Assembly (NCBI RefSeq): GCF_030936135.1
Contig: NC_082603.1
Coordinates: forward strand, 24,332,880-24,396,879
Length of the DNA stretch: 64,000 nucleotides
Source: Gavia stellata
Lineage: Eukaryota; Chordata; Aves; Gaviiformes; Gaviidae
Reading direction: 5' to 3'
Below the pieces are notes generated by a model. It was not told the DNA's origin and made no database searches. It worked only from the letters and a program-made list of their open reading frames with translations. A program made the translations under genes and the position numbers. Shown piece by piece: positions 44,741 to 57,344 of the stretch (its first letter is position 1; every line of letters begins with the position of its first letter).

Positions 44741-47700
44741 GTAAGTACAAGCAGCGTGTGACTGTTTCTGGGCTCCCTAAAATATCTGTTAAATAGTTGC
44801 AGTAGTACTGAGGTGGTTCTGGTTTAGTAGTATTAGACAGATGTGATTAAGCCAAATCAAATGCTGGAGCTTTTAGTATACTTAAGGGGTTGAATTTGCG
44901 ATTACCTAATGCTCTTTATGGCTTTACTTTTATTACTGCGTACAAAAGCAGGTTCGCGCTCTATAAATCTAGTATTAGAGACTTCAGTTCTTAGAAGATT
45001 CTGTGTTAGTTTATGATTGCTAATTGTCAAAATAAAGAGTTTGTGTGCTGAGGCTTTTGTTCCCTGAATCTTTCAGTACATTCTAAAATACCTAAGACAA
45101 TGGTTTTTTTCTTTGGTGGATTTTGATTTCTTTCTATAATCATATATGCTGGTTGGCTCATCATCTTACTTTCTCCTTCAGAAATCCTCATCTTCCATTT
45201 ATCTTCCATGTTATTATCTGCCAACTATGTGTCATCTAAAACAACGTCTCTCAACCTTTTTAAGTTCAAAGCGACATCTGACCTCATTGAATACAGTCTG
45301 AGGATTGTACTGTGCGGTAATGCCATAGGAGGTTTTAGCTGCAATGAGATATAAATTAGGCTGAGGTTTGATTGCTCAGTTACTGCTCTTATTTTTGCTT
45401 GTGTTGATTGCTTTCTTGCTTGCATGTGAGAATTGTTTACTGAAAATATAAAAACAAGAAAACAATTTCCTCCTCTCCCCCTCCTGCCCAAGACACAAGC
45501 CAGCCTTCTTTGCAGCTGTTCCACAGGCTGTTTCAGATGCCTCACAGCTGACCGTTGCTCCCTGGATCAGTGGCTGAGAAACACTGATCCAGAAGGATTG
45601 TTTTTCTGTCTGACAAAAAGCCATTGGTCAAATTCCATCTTTGCTGTATTGTGTTTCTGTGCATGCTGCTGGAGGTTTCTACTGCAATGCTTATTAATCT
45701 TAGTATTTTTCTACCTCTACATGCTCCATATCTATTGTTACATGCTCTAAGAAGTTTTGCATGATGACTTGGATATGACATTTGCAGTGATTTTGGCAGG
45801 AGAACTGCTAAAGTGTCTTGTACTAGAACAGGTATTGGAAGACTGAATTTGTAAAAGGAGATGCATCGTGTCTTTCTGAGCAGGGGTTGTTTCTTCAGGT
45901 TTGTGCTTCAGAGAAGGATTCAAAAATCTTGATTGTGACCTTCTGAAAGCTAGCACTTTTGTCGATGAGGTATAGAAAATCCTTCCTGCATGAAAATAAG
46001 TGCAGAATATAGTTAAAAGAACAGTTTTGCCTTATGTGCTACCACGTGATGATCCGTTATGAAATCATACCACCTGCCATCCTTCACTTCCTTCATTCCA
46101 CCAGAAATTGTGTTGGGACTCCCTAAGGCCTGCAAAAAAACCCTTCAGGCCACAACTTGTATGTGAACTTCGTTAAATGTGAAGGAGAAGCTTTGTGTTT
46201 ATGTGCCATATACCAAGGTGCTGGGGGTGGGTTCTGAATTTCTTCAGGTTTTGCCTCTTTGGATTTTGTGCCTTTACTTTTGTGTGCCATTTGTTATTTT
46301 ATGCCATGTCAGTTCCTGCGGAGTTTTGTGGTAACTGTGCCTTGTGATGCAATGTTGCAAATCTATATGCAAACATTGTGGATTTCTACAAATGGAACAC
46401 TTTTACCTGGAAAGATGACTTTAAGTTGCACCCCGGTTAGAGTAATTTCTGTTGAGCCTACTGGCTGCTTTTGGGTACCCAGGGTGTTCTGACAGGAGGA
46501 CTGTGAGGTGATGTCACAGATTTTTTTTCTTAGGTGTGTGTCTCCTTTTTTCTAATCTTGTGTGTAAAATGTGTTCTTCATTCATCCTTGGAAGTTGCAG
46601 TGCTTTCATTAAGCTTCTTCAACCTGTACAAAGCAATAATGCTAGTTTAAAGATTTAGCTTATTGATCTTTATCAGTTGTCACAATTGATATAGGCTGTA
46701 CCATTGTTCCGTTTCTTCTAGACACTTTTACGGATTGTGTCTTAAATATCAGATGAAGCTTCTTGAAATATTAGTGTAAACAGCAGTCTCGTGTAAGAGG
46801 GCAAAATTTTATGTGATTACTTTTGGAAACAGTTAAGGTGGTACCAGTTTTCAGTTGATCTCCAGAGTTTTGTATGTATCAAAAATGTTTTATTTATCAT
46901 GTAATTTTACACATGAGGAACTTAGGCAGGTTTAAAATACGAATTTAAAAGCCCATATTGGGAAACTTGATATGAAGAGTTAATGTTAAGCTTCTATAAA
47001 TAAACATCTGGAAGTTAACAAATGACAGAATTGAAGTTGCTCATTTAACCATGATTAGGCTTCCTTGAGCATGTGTAATATGATACAATGTATAATGGTG
47101 CAATTATACTTTCTATTTTCTGAAGGGGAGCCTTGCTTAGTTCAGTGCATAAGGCAGGTGGTGCTTGATAGCTGTTTGTGGTTTTATTTCCTGAATTACA
47201 ATTTGGTGTGTGACCTTGTAAATTTCCTTTTGATTGATACGATAATGCTGATGTCCCCAAAGGCAAAACTAAGTTAGATGTGTTAATTTTGGGGTGCTTG
47301 GTAATCTAAGGTTATTGATTTTTATGTGTAAGTTATCCTTTTATTAAATTACTTTCTCTTTTCTGGTGACCAGTGTCTGTATTCTGGGTAATAGTGAACC
47401 CCTAGCTTCAGTAGTCACATTCATCTTTTCTCTGTTCCGTTCTTTGTGCTAGAGGAGGCATGAAACTAAGCTGATCCTGACATCTGACACCCTGCAATCT
47501 CTTCAGAGACTGGTTTTAGTAAACTTGACACCTGTATTTAATCTCGGACACAAAAAAAATAGCCGTAGTGTATGGTGAAAATTACTTGATCTGCTTACTT
47601 GCTGCTTGTGTGGTTTGTTCACTTAATGTTTTAGAAAATGCTTGTGTATGTTGTTGTTATGGATGAATTTGAATGGTAACTCTGTAAGGAATCTAGTCAC

Positions 47701-50700
47701 ACTGAGACTTGATGTTTGTATATTTAGCTGCTAAAGTAAATGAATAGTTAAAGTAATTTGTTTATTTGTACTTCTGACACCTCCAAGAAAGGAGGGTAGA
47801 CTTCTGAATAGACTGAAAGATACACATCAATGTTTCTCTTACCATTTCCATGTAACTTTAAATCTGTCCTCCTTGAGTGATGCCTTAGTGAGTTCTGAGA
47901 GATTGTTCTCCTTACTGGGGAGGACTCTACACCTTGCCAAAATACAAGGGAGAATAGGAAAGAATTAATTCTCTAAGGCTTATCTTTCTTGTGACAAGAG
48001 TTCACAATATTTAGATAGAATGCAGCTAATGTGAACTAATTAAGGTTGAATTAAATTCAACTGCTTCTTCCATTCAGGACAAACCTCCAGTGACTGTTAC
48101 CTCTGTCCCATCCTTTTAGCGAGTATCATGGTTGGCTACTCTTCCCTGAGCCTTGTTTCATGTCGGTGGCAATATATTTTTAGTCCTCAGAGCAGTAGCA
48201 CAGTGCAAAAAAGTGGTGTGTAACACTGTGTGAATGCAGGAGGGCCTTTGAGTTCTGGTGATCGTTGGGAGTGTATGAGCAGTGTTTAGGACAGAGGTAA
48301 GTATTCCTTTTTTTTTTCCTTTCCTGATTTCTGTTGTGCAGGTTGAGTCTCTGACAATAGTGGTAAGAGATGTACACTGTCCTTGCACGTTCTTCCCAGA
48401 CAGGCAATAAGGACAGGTGCCGCAGCTCTCTGATTAAGAGTGTTGAGTTGCATGGAGGTGTGCTAAGCACATAGAACTGATAATGTGATGTGGGAGACAA
48501 ACAAGGAAATAAGAAGTTTGGTATCAGGTTTAGCTGTCCTGTACATTCTAGAAGGACCTTGCAGATAATCGTGACTCTGTTCATTGTGTTTCTGGACACG
48601 GAGTTGTCAGGGAATTCTTACATAGTAGCGGTAGTGATAGGAGCAGGTTTTGAAGGTCTGACACATGCACTGCAGCCTCCTTCCTAACAACTCCCTGTCC
48701 TATCCCTTCCACTTCCCTAATGCATTTGGCTCTGAGGAGGAAGGAGGATGTTATTTGTACGAGCGTGAAGAAGACAGCACATGGGAAAGTGCCCCATTAC
48801 CTTTGAAAAGTATGATGGGAGATGGAGTCTTGCCGACAGTGCCTCTTAGATTTGCTTTATCAGCTTGGAGGAATGCATTTTTACCCATAACTGAAGGATA
48901 GAACGTAGACATGTTAAAATTTAATACTGTTGCTTGTTACTTAACCTGGTATGTGTATAGCTGATTTTGCAACTTAAAAATGAATATGTTGTAAGGAAGG
49001 AATGATTCCATTAAAAAAAGTCCTAGCTATGGAAATACTGGACTCATTCCACCAAGGCAGCTTTTTTCTTTTTTTTCCTCAAAGTATTGAAATATACGTG
49101 GGACAAGGACAGTGTGACGCTATTTTCCTGTTTTCTATTGTATTTCTTTCTACATTAGCATTGAATTAATTTAAAGAAATATGTACTCTACTTTATGTAC
49201 TTTTGCCAAAACCTAAGTTAATACAATTTGTAGCTATAGATTTTGAGCTTGTCAGTTTGAATGTGGCTTTTGAAACATCTCCAGGTATGTTCTGTTGATG
49301 TCTCCATAAAGAAATCGAGTCACTACTCTGTCATCTGTTGCTCCGTGTTATTTTCAACTCTAATTCTGGAAAGGCAGCCAAAGAGATAAAGCTCTGGGAA
49401 GAGTTTTTTTTGAAGGTATTTCAGGACCCTTATCCTTTTTATTCTTTTTTTAATGTCTGTTTCCATGGGAACTGAGGAGACGCAAACAGCCAAAACTGAC
49501 TCACTTCTGGTTGCAGGTTTTTAGTCTGCTTGCATTTCTATGGAAACTAGTCTCACAGCAAAAAGGCTAAATTAATCAAAAGCAATCAAACCTTTATCTT
49601 TAATATAAATACTGTTTTCTCTCTTTCAAAGTGAAATGGCATTTCTGTCAATTCTTGTATTAGGGACTAAAAATGTACTGAAGAAATGGATCTTTTTACA
49701 AGGGTTTGGAACGTGCATGCTCTTTCTCATGTGGCTAAAGCCTCACAGTATGTGTGATGGTATGTAGTGTGGGTACAACTGTTGTGTCTTGAGTTACTGG
49801 GGGTGTCATTTGTTCTATGTTAAGGGACTGGATCTTGCACATGCTGACATGTGACTTCTTTCCATTCTGTTGTTTAATGAAAAACAAACAAAAAGACATA
49901 CAGTCGGTGTGTGAGTGGCTAGGCCACGGAGACAAACTTGTCCCCTTTGTGGAGAAAGGCATGTAGTAGTTTCGTGTTCGGACCCTTGTCTCTGGGAGTT
50001 ACAGTCCTACTTGCCTTTGCCAGAAGAATGAAATGCAGGAGTGCTCCTATAAAAAATAACATCTCTGGGCCAGCTCGACTTGGCATTGGGAGCATAAATC
50101 TCTGATGAAAGTGGTTTGAGCTAAGCTGGCTGAATTTATAGTTAGGTGGATGAGGGAGCATATCCTTTTTTACTGTAAAATTACAAGGCACTCATGCCCC
50201 TCTTGTGAGGGGTGGCAAGCAAATGGTGATGGTAACCATTTCACTTGCTCTGTATCTATCTGTGGCCTTAGCCTTAGGGGGGGGTGTGTGTGTTCTTCTA
50301 TGGTAGACTTTACTGCTGTTGCTGCTGCTCCTCAGGCTGAAAAGCCTGAGAGACTTTAACCTTGTGGGCATTAGCCTTTTAAAGGCTGTTTTGGACAGTA
50401 TTATGCAGTAGTGTAAGTTTCCTGAAACAGTTGCTTTTTTGCTTTGCAGGAAGAAACTGTGAACAGCATTGAGACTGATTATTGTGAATTTACTAATGTT
50501 TGAGTTGTTAGTAACTTCAAGGTTTTTCATCTACTCAACTGTTCTGTAGTCTGTGTTAATGCTGTACTTACTGCACCAAAATTGACAATAAATGTTTAGA
50601 AAGTTCTCATAACATGGATCCAGCTACAGATTTAAGGAATCTCTTGGCTACTTTTCAGATGCTTTAGGGGTTTGAGGATCCCAATGATGCTTTTTGAAAT

Positions 50701-53700
50701 GTTAAAAATAGGAAGTAATGTTATCAAGGCAGCCGTGAATATTAGAAACAAAGACGTAAAAATAGGAGTTCGAACAACAGTTGTCTGACAAAGTAGCTTA
50801 ACTTTTCTAAGACTTCTCCTATTGGGCTGAAATGTTCTACTTGTGTTCAGCTTGAAACTGAAAACTTTAGTGTACTAGCTATGGTGGATGATTCTTTTAC
50901 CTGTGCAGAACACAGAAAAATGGATTTAGTGCCCAGAAATTGTTACTGCTGTTCAAGTTACTTTGTGCTCCTTGTTAACCTGCCAGAATAAGGATCATGG
51001 CTAAACTTAAACTCCTGCAACTCAGGACATTCAGTTGTGGCAGTATCTTCCACAGCTGTAATTATGCCAGCTGCTTTTTCGCTTGACTGGAGACAGATGG
51101 CTATGTTCCTGATTCCTCTTGCTCTGGCTGTGTGATGCAACTGCACAGAACTGCCTGCCCTTTCCACCAGAGACAGCTGCCTGTCTGCCACCAGGACAGA
51201 AGAGACAGTCTAGTCAGTGAATATGAATCAGAACTTTTAAGGTCTATGAAACAGTTAAAAACAAAAAAATCACAAATGCCTCTCTGTCTTTTAGAAGGCA
51301 GCGCTTCACGAGGTAGGCCAAAGAAATAGGGAAATGAAAATTCTTCATTTCTTTCTGACCTGTTACTGTGTATTTTGTGAAATACCCAATGTTACTTTGC
51401 AGCCTTGCTGTTCTACGGACCCTGCTGTCTCTCCAGGAATTTCTAGTACTGCTGTAATGTTAACAGTGCAGGACAAAACTGTGCAGGGGCAACGAGAAAT
51501 GATGCATGACAGAGCTGTTGAGGGAGGGAGCAAGCATAATGTTGCCTCATCCTTGGGATTTCTCCAGAGGAGGAAAACTCCCTGAACTCTCTTCAGGTTT
51601 TAGGAACCTATAGGGGCAGGTTTAGTGAAGGGCATTATGAGCATAGCACCCTAAGCAGTTTGTGAATCGTGGAGTGGCTGTAATGCTGTACTTGTACTCT
51701 GTCTTCATTTTAGCTTTTTCAGCCCTGGGTTACTGTTTTAGTTCTGAGCTAATACTGACTTTTTAACAAGATAGAAAAGCAAGGTGCAAGAATACTTCTC
51801 CATCCCCCTACACGCAGCTGGGCCTTAGTTTTGCATCCTAAAATAGTAAGGTGCTCTTGCTTCTCTTGACAACAGCAGTATTGTTGCTATTTGAGTCCCT
51901 GTTCAAGCCTTTATATTTCCCCCTCTTTCCGTTTGTGTGGCTAGCTGATGGGGTGCAGTTGAGAAACTTACCCAGTTTAAAACAGAGTGGGGTTTTATTT
52001 GTTTCGCTCAGTTGACCTTAACCTGACTTAGTGTTTCACTTGCTTCTCTTGCTGAACTCTTGTGCATTTTCTCCCTGCCCCCCCCCAAGTTTGGGAAGGG
52101 TATGTTCCTGTGGCTTTTGATAGGCAGATTGGGATAGTGTTCGTAAGGGGCAGCACTCAGTGTCTTACGTGCAGCCGAAGCTGCGTCCTCCAATACAGTT
52201 TTTCAGAGGTCAAAGTCAGCAGCTTTCCATATTCTGGAAGGTACAATGCAGTGAAAGCACTTTACCTCTTTTAGCAATTGCTCTGCAGCTGAGTGCTTTC
52301 AGAGGTGAAAGGACTTATTCATCTCAGCTGACTATGAACCTCTTAGCAATGAATTCAGCTGGAAACAATACCTCCCTGTGAGTACTGTCTCATCTGCGTT
52401 AGTGAGTGGTTCTCTGCCTTCCCTCCATCTTGTCACTGTACATGCCCTTGGTGCACAAAGCACGCACCTCTGACCTGTAGTCATTGCAGCAATGGCTATT
52501 GTGCCTTAAGATATTACCAGCCTTAATGGAAGCTCCACCCTATCACTTGTTTGATATAATAGATCACAAGGACTTTCTCCATCGACTTTAGTACAGGCAG
52601 GCTGGCTTCAGGCACTTTTCATGCCTGTTTTAATTCTGCTTCATGTCAGTTCTGCTGATGTTGTTGGGGCAACAATGGCACAAAGGAGGTAATACATGGT
52701 TTGTCTCGAGTTGGACAGCTGTTGCTGCTGTGATCTTCTGCCCATGGCCTTAGTACTGATTCTGAGTATGTCTGTCACACTTGGGGGTGTTTTGCAGAGG
52801 ACATTTTTCCTAGATTGTTATCTTCTGCCAACCTTCTTGGTGCTATTGTCACTATAACATCTCATTTTTTATCCTTGCAGTCTGGGTTTACATCACAGTG
52901 TCAGGCTGAGGCAATAAAACAGCCAAGCCTGGGATATGAGTTGCAAGGACAAGTACAATTGGGTCATGAGGTATAGCTCTGTATGAATTATGTATCTCTT
53001 CTGCCCTTCAGAAGGAATGTAATTGTGCACCCAGGCATCAAGCAAAAAATAATTTGTACTGTGTGTGCATATCCTGAATAGATGTTTGAACCTGAGATAG
53101 CTGATTTCAAGTGATTACTCCTTCGTGGCACCACATGATTATATTGCTCTTGCATGCATTGCTTTCTTGAGCAAGTAATAGTGTGTGAGGATAGTGCCAA
53201 AATTGTAGTCAGGTGCAGAAGCTACAGGATGTTTCTTAACCAGTTCTTAGTATTCTGAATAACCAAATGCCTAGACAGTCCAAGATATATATATCTCCGA
53301 GGGTCAGAATTTAGCATTTCTTGCTCTGTTCCAAAAAAGAAAAAGCAGAATGTGTTAAAACTAGCTACTTCCATTTTTAAGAACTTATAAAAATGTATGT
53401 TGCTTGCCTAAATTTTTTCAGATGATGCTAGGATCCCTCCTACTTCAACTCAGTCCCTGTCACAGCATGTCATTTTCTTGCAGCTATTACTCAGTGGATT
53501 TCAGTGTTAGGGACACTGATTAAACATGAGGTTCATCTGAGCTGCAGTAGTGCAGTAAGTATGCCCCTTAATAGAGTTAACACAGTGTAACTACAGAAAA
53601 GTTTAACCAATATCTTTTCTAGCTACAGTGAGTGTGCATGTTCTGAGGAATATCTTTGTTCAAAACATTATGCACAGATGCATGTATGCTTTAAAAGAAG

Positions 53701-53999
53701 TAGTGAAAATGAGATGGCAAAGAAATCAATGTAAATTAAGTTTTCCCAACTTGTAAGTAGCTGAAGGCTTCCTACATATGAAAGCTTACTCTAAATAAGT
53801 GTGGACAAAGTTAATAATATATAAGTGCAGTTGCATCTTTTTATCTTTGTCAGAAATTAGTCAATCTCAGAATAGCTTTAATACTATGTAAGTATTGGTT
53901 TTCAGCTGTGATTGTGTCTAGAGACCCTAATAAAAAAAAAATGTACTGAGACACATTTCTTAGGATGAAGGATGATAACTTAAACAGGCTTGACTCAGA

Positions 54000-54125
54000 A
54001 AGGCAGAGGAAGCTGAGGCACAGGAAAGTGAAATTATTCTATGTCACACAGTAGCTCAAGGGCAGAGCTATGAATAGAATAAAGGTCTCCAGGTTCTTGA
54101 TCTAGTGTCCAGTTGGCCAAATGAG
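54000..54125 (-). mobile_element. MIR-like SINE relic
   Basis: The plus strand reads like the reverse complement of a MIR/CORE-SINE core: GAAGCTGAGGCACAGG, then GTCACACAGTAGCTCAAGGG, then a GGTCTCCAGG segment. It is diverged and partial. MIR-type repeats are ancient amniote SINEs and rare in birds. Confidence 0.5.
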
Positions 54126-55670
54126 GCTCGCTCTCCTGTAGTTACACATTCTACATCTGCGTAGTTCAGGAGGGCAGTAATATGCTGAAGTTGCTTGTTT
54201 GGGGCAGAGATCATCTGCTGATATTTGTAAAAACACAGCAGTATTTCAAATTACTGTATTGATAATAACAAAACTGGTGATGGTCTGCATGGGCAGTGCT
54301 GGTGGCTTGATGTAGGTACTGTAATTAGGGTATGATGGGGCTAGTGTAAGTTGCTGACAGAAGTTGCCTAAGATGCATCTGTGGAATTGCCTTAAGGACT
54401 AAGTGTACAACCTGAACGATTGTGAATGCTGATTTGGGGTTTTTCAGCCTTCAGATTCACCACATCAAAGGCACTGCACTTCATGCTTTCCAGCTGCATT
54501 AATAGTGCAACTGCCTTTTACTTTTTAAAGGTAGCATTTTTTTTTATAATGGAAAAGTTTAGTTTTGCTTTCCATACTCAAACACAAAACTCTCTTTTCT
54601 TCTATTTAAACTTTAAAAAAAAAATTATGTTCAGGCACAGACTAAGCTTCTAGAATTTCTGCTCAAAGGATGAAAACCTGAGCTTTTGAAAAGAGGGGAA
54701 TAATGGAACAGTTTGGGCAGTTTTAACCATAGCAATCACTAATGCTTTAGGTATAATTAGAAATCTAATTACTGTGAATTTCGTTGCTAAGACTTTTCTG
54801 CCTTTTGAGACTTGCCCCACGCAATTCTATCAGGTTCCAAATAGAGCATATGCGGTTCTCCATTATACTGCTAGGAAATTAGTAATGCTGCTTTTTTCTG
54901 TTAGCGCTGTTGCCATAATTGCTGTGTAGAAGTGCCCTATCTGAACATTGGAAGGGCTTTTATTATTTTTAAATATGATTAATTATAACATTAATTTCTA
55001 TATGTTTGGGTTCGGTACTTCATTAGAAGCAGAAGTGTGAGTTAATACAATGTAAAGACTGCAAATTAAATTCTAGTGAAAAAATGTGTTAATTCTGATT
55101 GAATTTTCTAAATTGGCCTCATATTTAAGGATGCTTCCGATGTAGTCTGAGTATTTCTAAACTTTTGAAATACAAGTTTGCACATTGACAAATAAGGTGT
55201 TATTTGCATTACAAAAATATGAAAGCTTCAGTACTGTATAATAATACATTACTTCCACGTCCTGCATGTTTTGTTTCCCACAAGTCAGTTTTATAATTAC
55301 AGCATATTGTATTATTTGAGAAATAGTTTGTGCTTCTATGCATAGAGACCATGCTGTTTTATGAAGGGACTGCCTTCATAATGCTGATGTTGCTTGACCT
55401 TTGAATGCTTTAAGTTTCTTGATGTAGTTACTAAAACTTTTCTTTTTTTAGAAGAATTAAAAATAGCTCATAAACTAGGCTTGAGTGCTCTTTATCATGT
55501 AGTCTCCTATGCAAATTACACTTCCTGCTTCAAAGGATGGATGGATGAAGGACTAGAGAAATCTGCTGTTGTCTGGTGATTTGCTGCTTTTCTGATACAG
55601 CCTTGATGCAGATAACAGAATTCCTTCTTGTGATTATCTGTAAGTATGGCTTCAGAAAATGGCAGTTGAG

Positions 55671-56562
55671 AATCACAGAATCATTAAGGTTGGAAAAGAC
55701 CTGTAAGATCATCAAGTCCAACCATCAGCCCAACACCTCCATACCCACTAAACCATGTCCCAAAGTGCCACATCTACACGTTCCTTGAACCCCTCCAGGG
55801 ATGGTGACTCCACCACCTCCCTGGGCAGCCTGTTCCAATGATTCACTGCTCTCTCAGTAAAGAAATTTTTCCTAATATCCAGCCTGAACCTCCCCTGGTG
55901 CAACTTGAGGCTATTTCCTCTTGTCCTGTCGCTAGTCACTTGGGAGAGGAGGCCAACACCCACCTCTCTGCAACCCCCTTTCAGGTAATTGTAGAGAGCG
56001 ATAAGGTCTCCCCTCAGCCTCCTCTTCTCCAGACTGAACAACCCCAGTTCCCTCAGCTGCTCCTCACAAGACTTGTGCTCCAGACCCCTCACCAGCTTCG
56101 TCGCCCTTCTCTGGACACGCTCCAGCACCTCCATGTCCTTCTTGTAGTGAGGGGCCCAAAACAGAACACAGTATTTGAGGTGCGGCCTCACCAGTGCCGA
56201 GTACAGGGGCACGATCATGTCCCTACTCCTGCTGGCCACACCATTTCTGATACAGGCCAGGATGCCGTTGGCCTTCTTGGCCACCTGGGCACACTGCTGG
56301 CTCATCTTCAGCCGGCTGTCAATCAACACCCCCAGGTCCTTTTCGGCCAGGCAGCTTTCCAGCCACTTGTCCACACGTCTGTATATTGCATGCGGTTGTT
56401 GTGACCCAAGTGCAGGACCTGGCACTTGGCCTTGTTGAACCTCATACAATTGGCCTGGGCCCATCGATCCAGCCTGTCCAGATCCCTCTGCAGAGCCTTC
56501 CTACCCTCAAGCAGATCAACACTCCCGCCTAGCTTGGTGTCATCAGCAAAGATGTGAGAAGT
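55671..56562 (-). mobile_element. CR1 LINE retrotransposon, 5'-truncated
   Basis: About 890 bp of a CR1 element lie antisense to ST3GAL3. Its 3' end at 55671 shows the CR1 octamer signature (ATTCTGTGATT on the minus strand). The minus strand encodes the end of the reverse transcriptase, from the FADD catalytic motif to the conserved C-terminal region (for example [15 protein letters not shown] and [20 protein letters not shown]). The endonuclease and most of the RT are missing, as expected for 5' truncation. A frameshift near 56395-56410 separates two open segments, 56323-56616 and 55748-56464, so it is non-functional. It is the best preserved repeat in the window and hence probably the youngest. 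Confidence 0.95.
55748..56464 (-). pseudogene. Truncated CR1 reverse-transcriptase ORF fragment
   Basis: This 238-codon open segment covers the C-terminal part of CR1 ORF2, with [14 protein letters not shown] and [20 protein letters not shown]. Its 5' part is out of frame with the upstream FADD-containing segment. It is a fossil of a mobile-element gene. Confidence 0.9.
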
Positions 56563-57324
56563 GAGAGGCGAAGAACAAAAAAACTTGATATTGGGAAGTT
56601 CACTTATTTCTAGCAAATTTTATAATTGTAGCATAAAAAAGAACTAAGATAAGAAATTTTTCTGCAGACTTTAATATTTCAGGAAGTTAGGGCTACTTTG
56701 ATTTTATTTAAGGCTTAACAGTGTAGCCAAAAGGTTAAAAAAAAATCCTCTTGGCTGTTGTGTATTAATTGCTGGTTTTGACATAATGCTGGGCTTGTAT
56801 AAGTATACCATGCCCAGCAGTCATGTATTTGTTTGTGCCTTTGCAGGAATGGAATTACCCCGTAAGTAGCTTTTCTTATCCTTGTCCCTGTTCATGGTGT
56901 TAACTAATCTTGTAATGGTTTCTTTCTTCAAGGACCTGTTTATAAAAATGTTTGATACCTGTATGATTAATTTTGAATTTTTCCATTGGTTGTCTGGAAG
57001 AGCCAGACAAAATGTGTAGGACAGTTTACTCCGCAGCCAGCTTTGCTGCTTGTGTTGTGGACCAGCTGGATTTGAAGAGTTGTTCGCACTTGTATGGAAG
57101 TGTTTAGTAGACATGGGATATTTACTGTCAAATCTCTCTCCCTGAGAGCTCTATGTAATGTACCTGGAACCGTCTGCTGTGGCATCCCTTTTACCTTTCC
57201 CTGAGTGAGCAGTTCTTTTTTTCTTGTTTTATGCTTGTCTATTTCTATAAGGAATGGTTTTTTGTTAAAAGGCATGTTGTGTCTCATGGCTGAAGAAGTG
57301 AAAGTCAAATGGGATACTGCGATT

Positions 57325-57344
57325 TTTTTTTTTTTTTTTTTTTC
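57325..57344. repeat. Poly-T homopolymer run
   Basis: About 20 consecutive T bases in ST3GAL3 intron 2; a likely site of length variation or assembly error. Confidence 0.85.
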
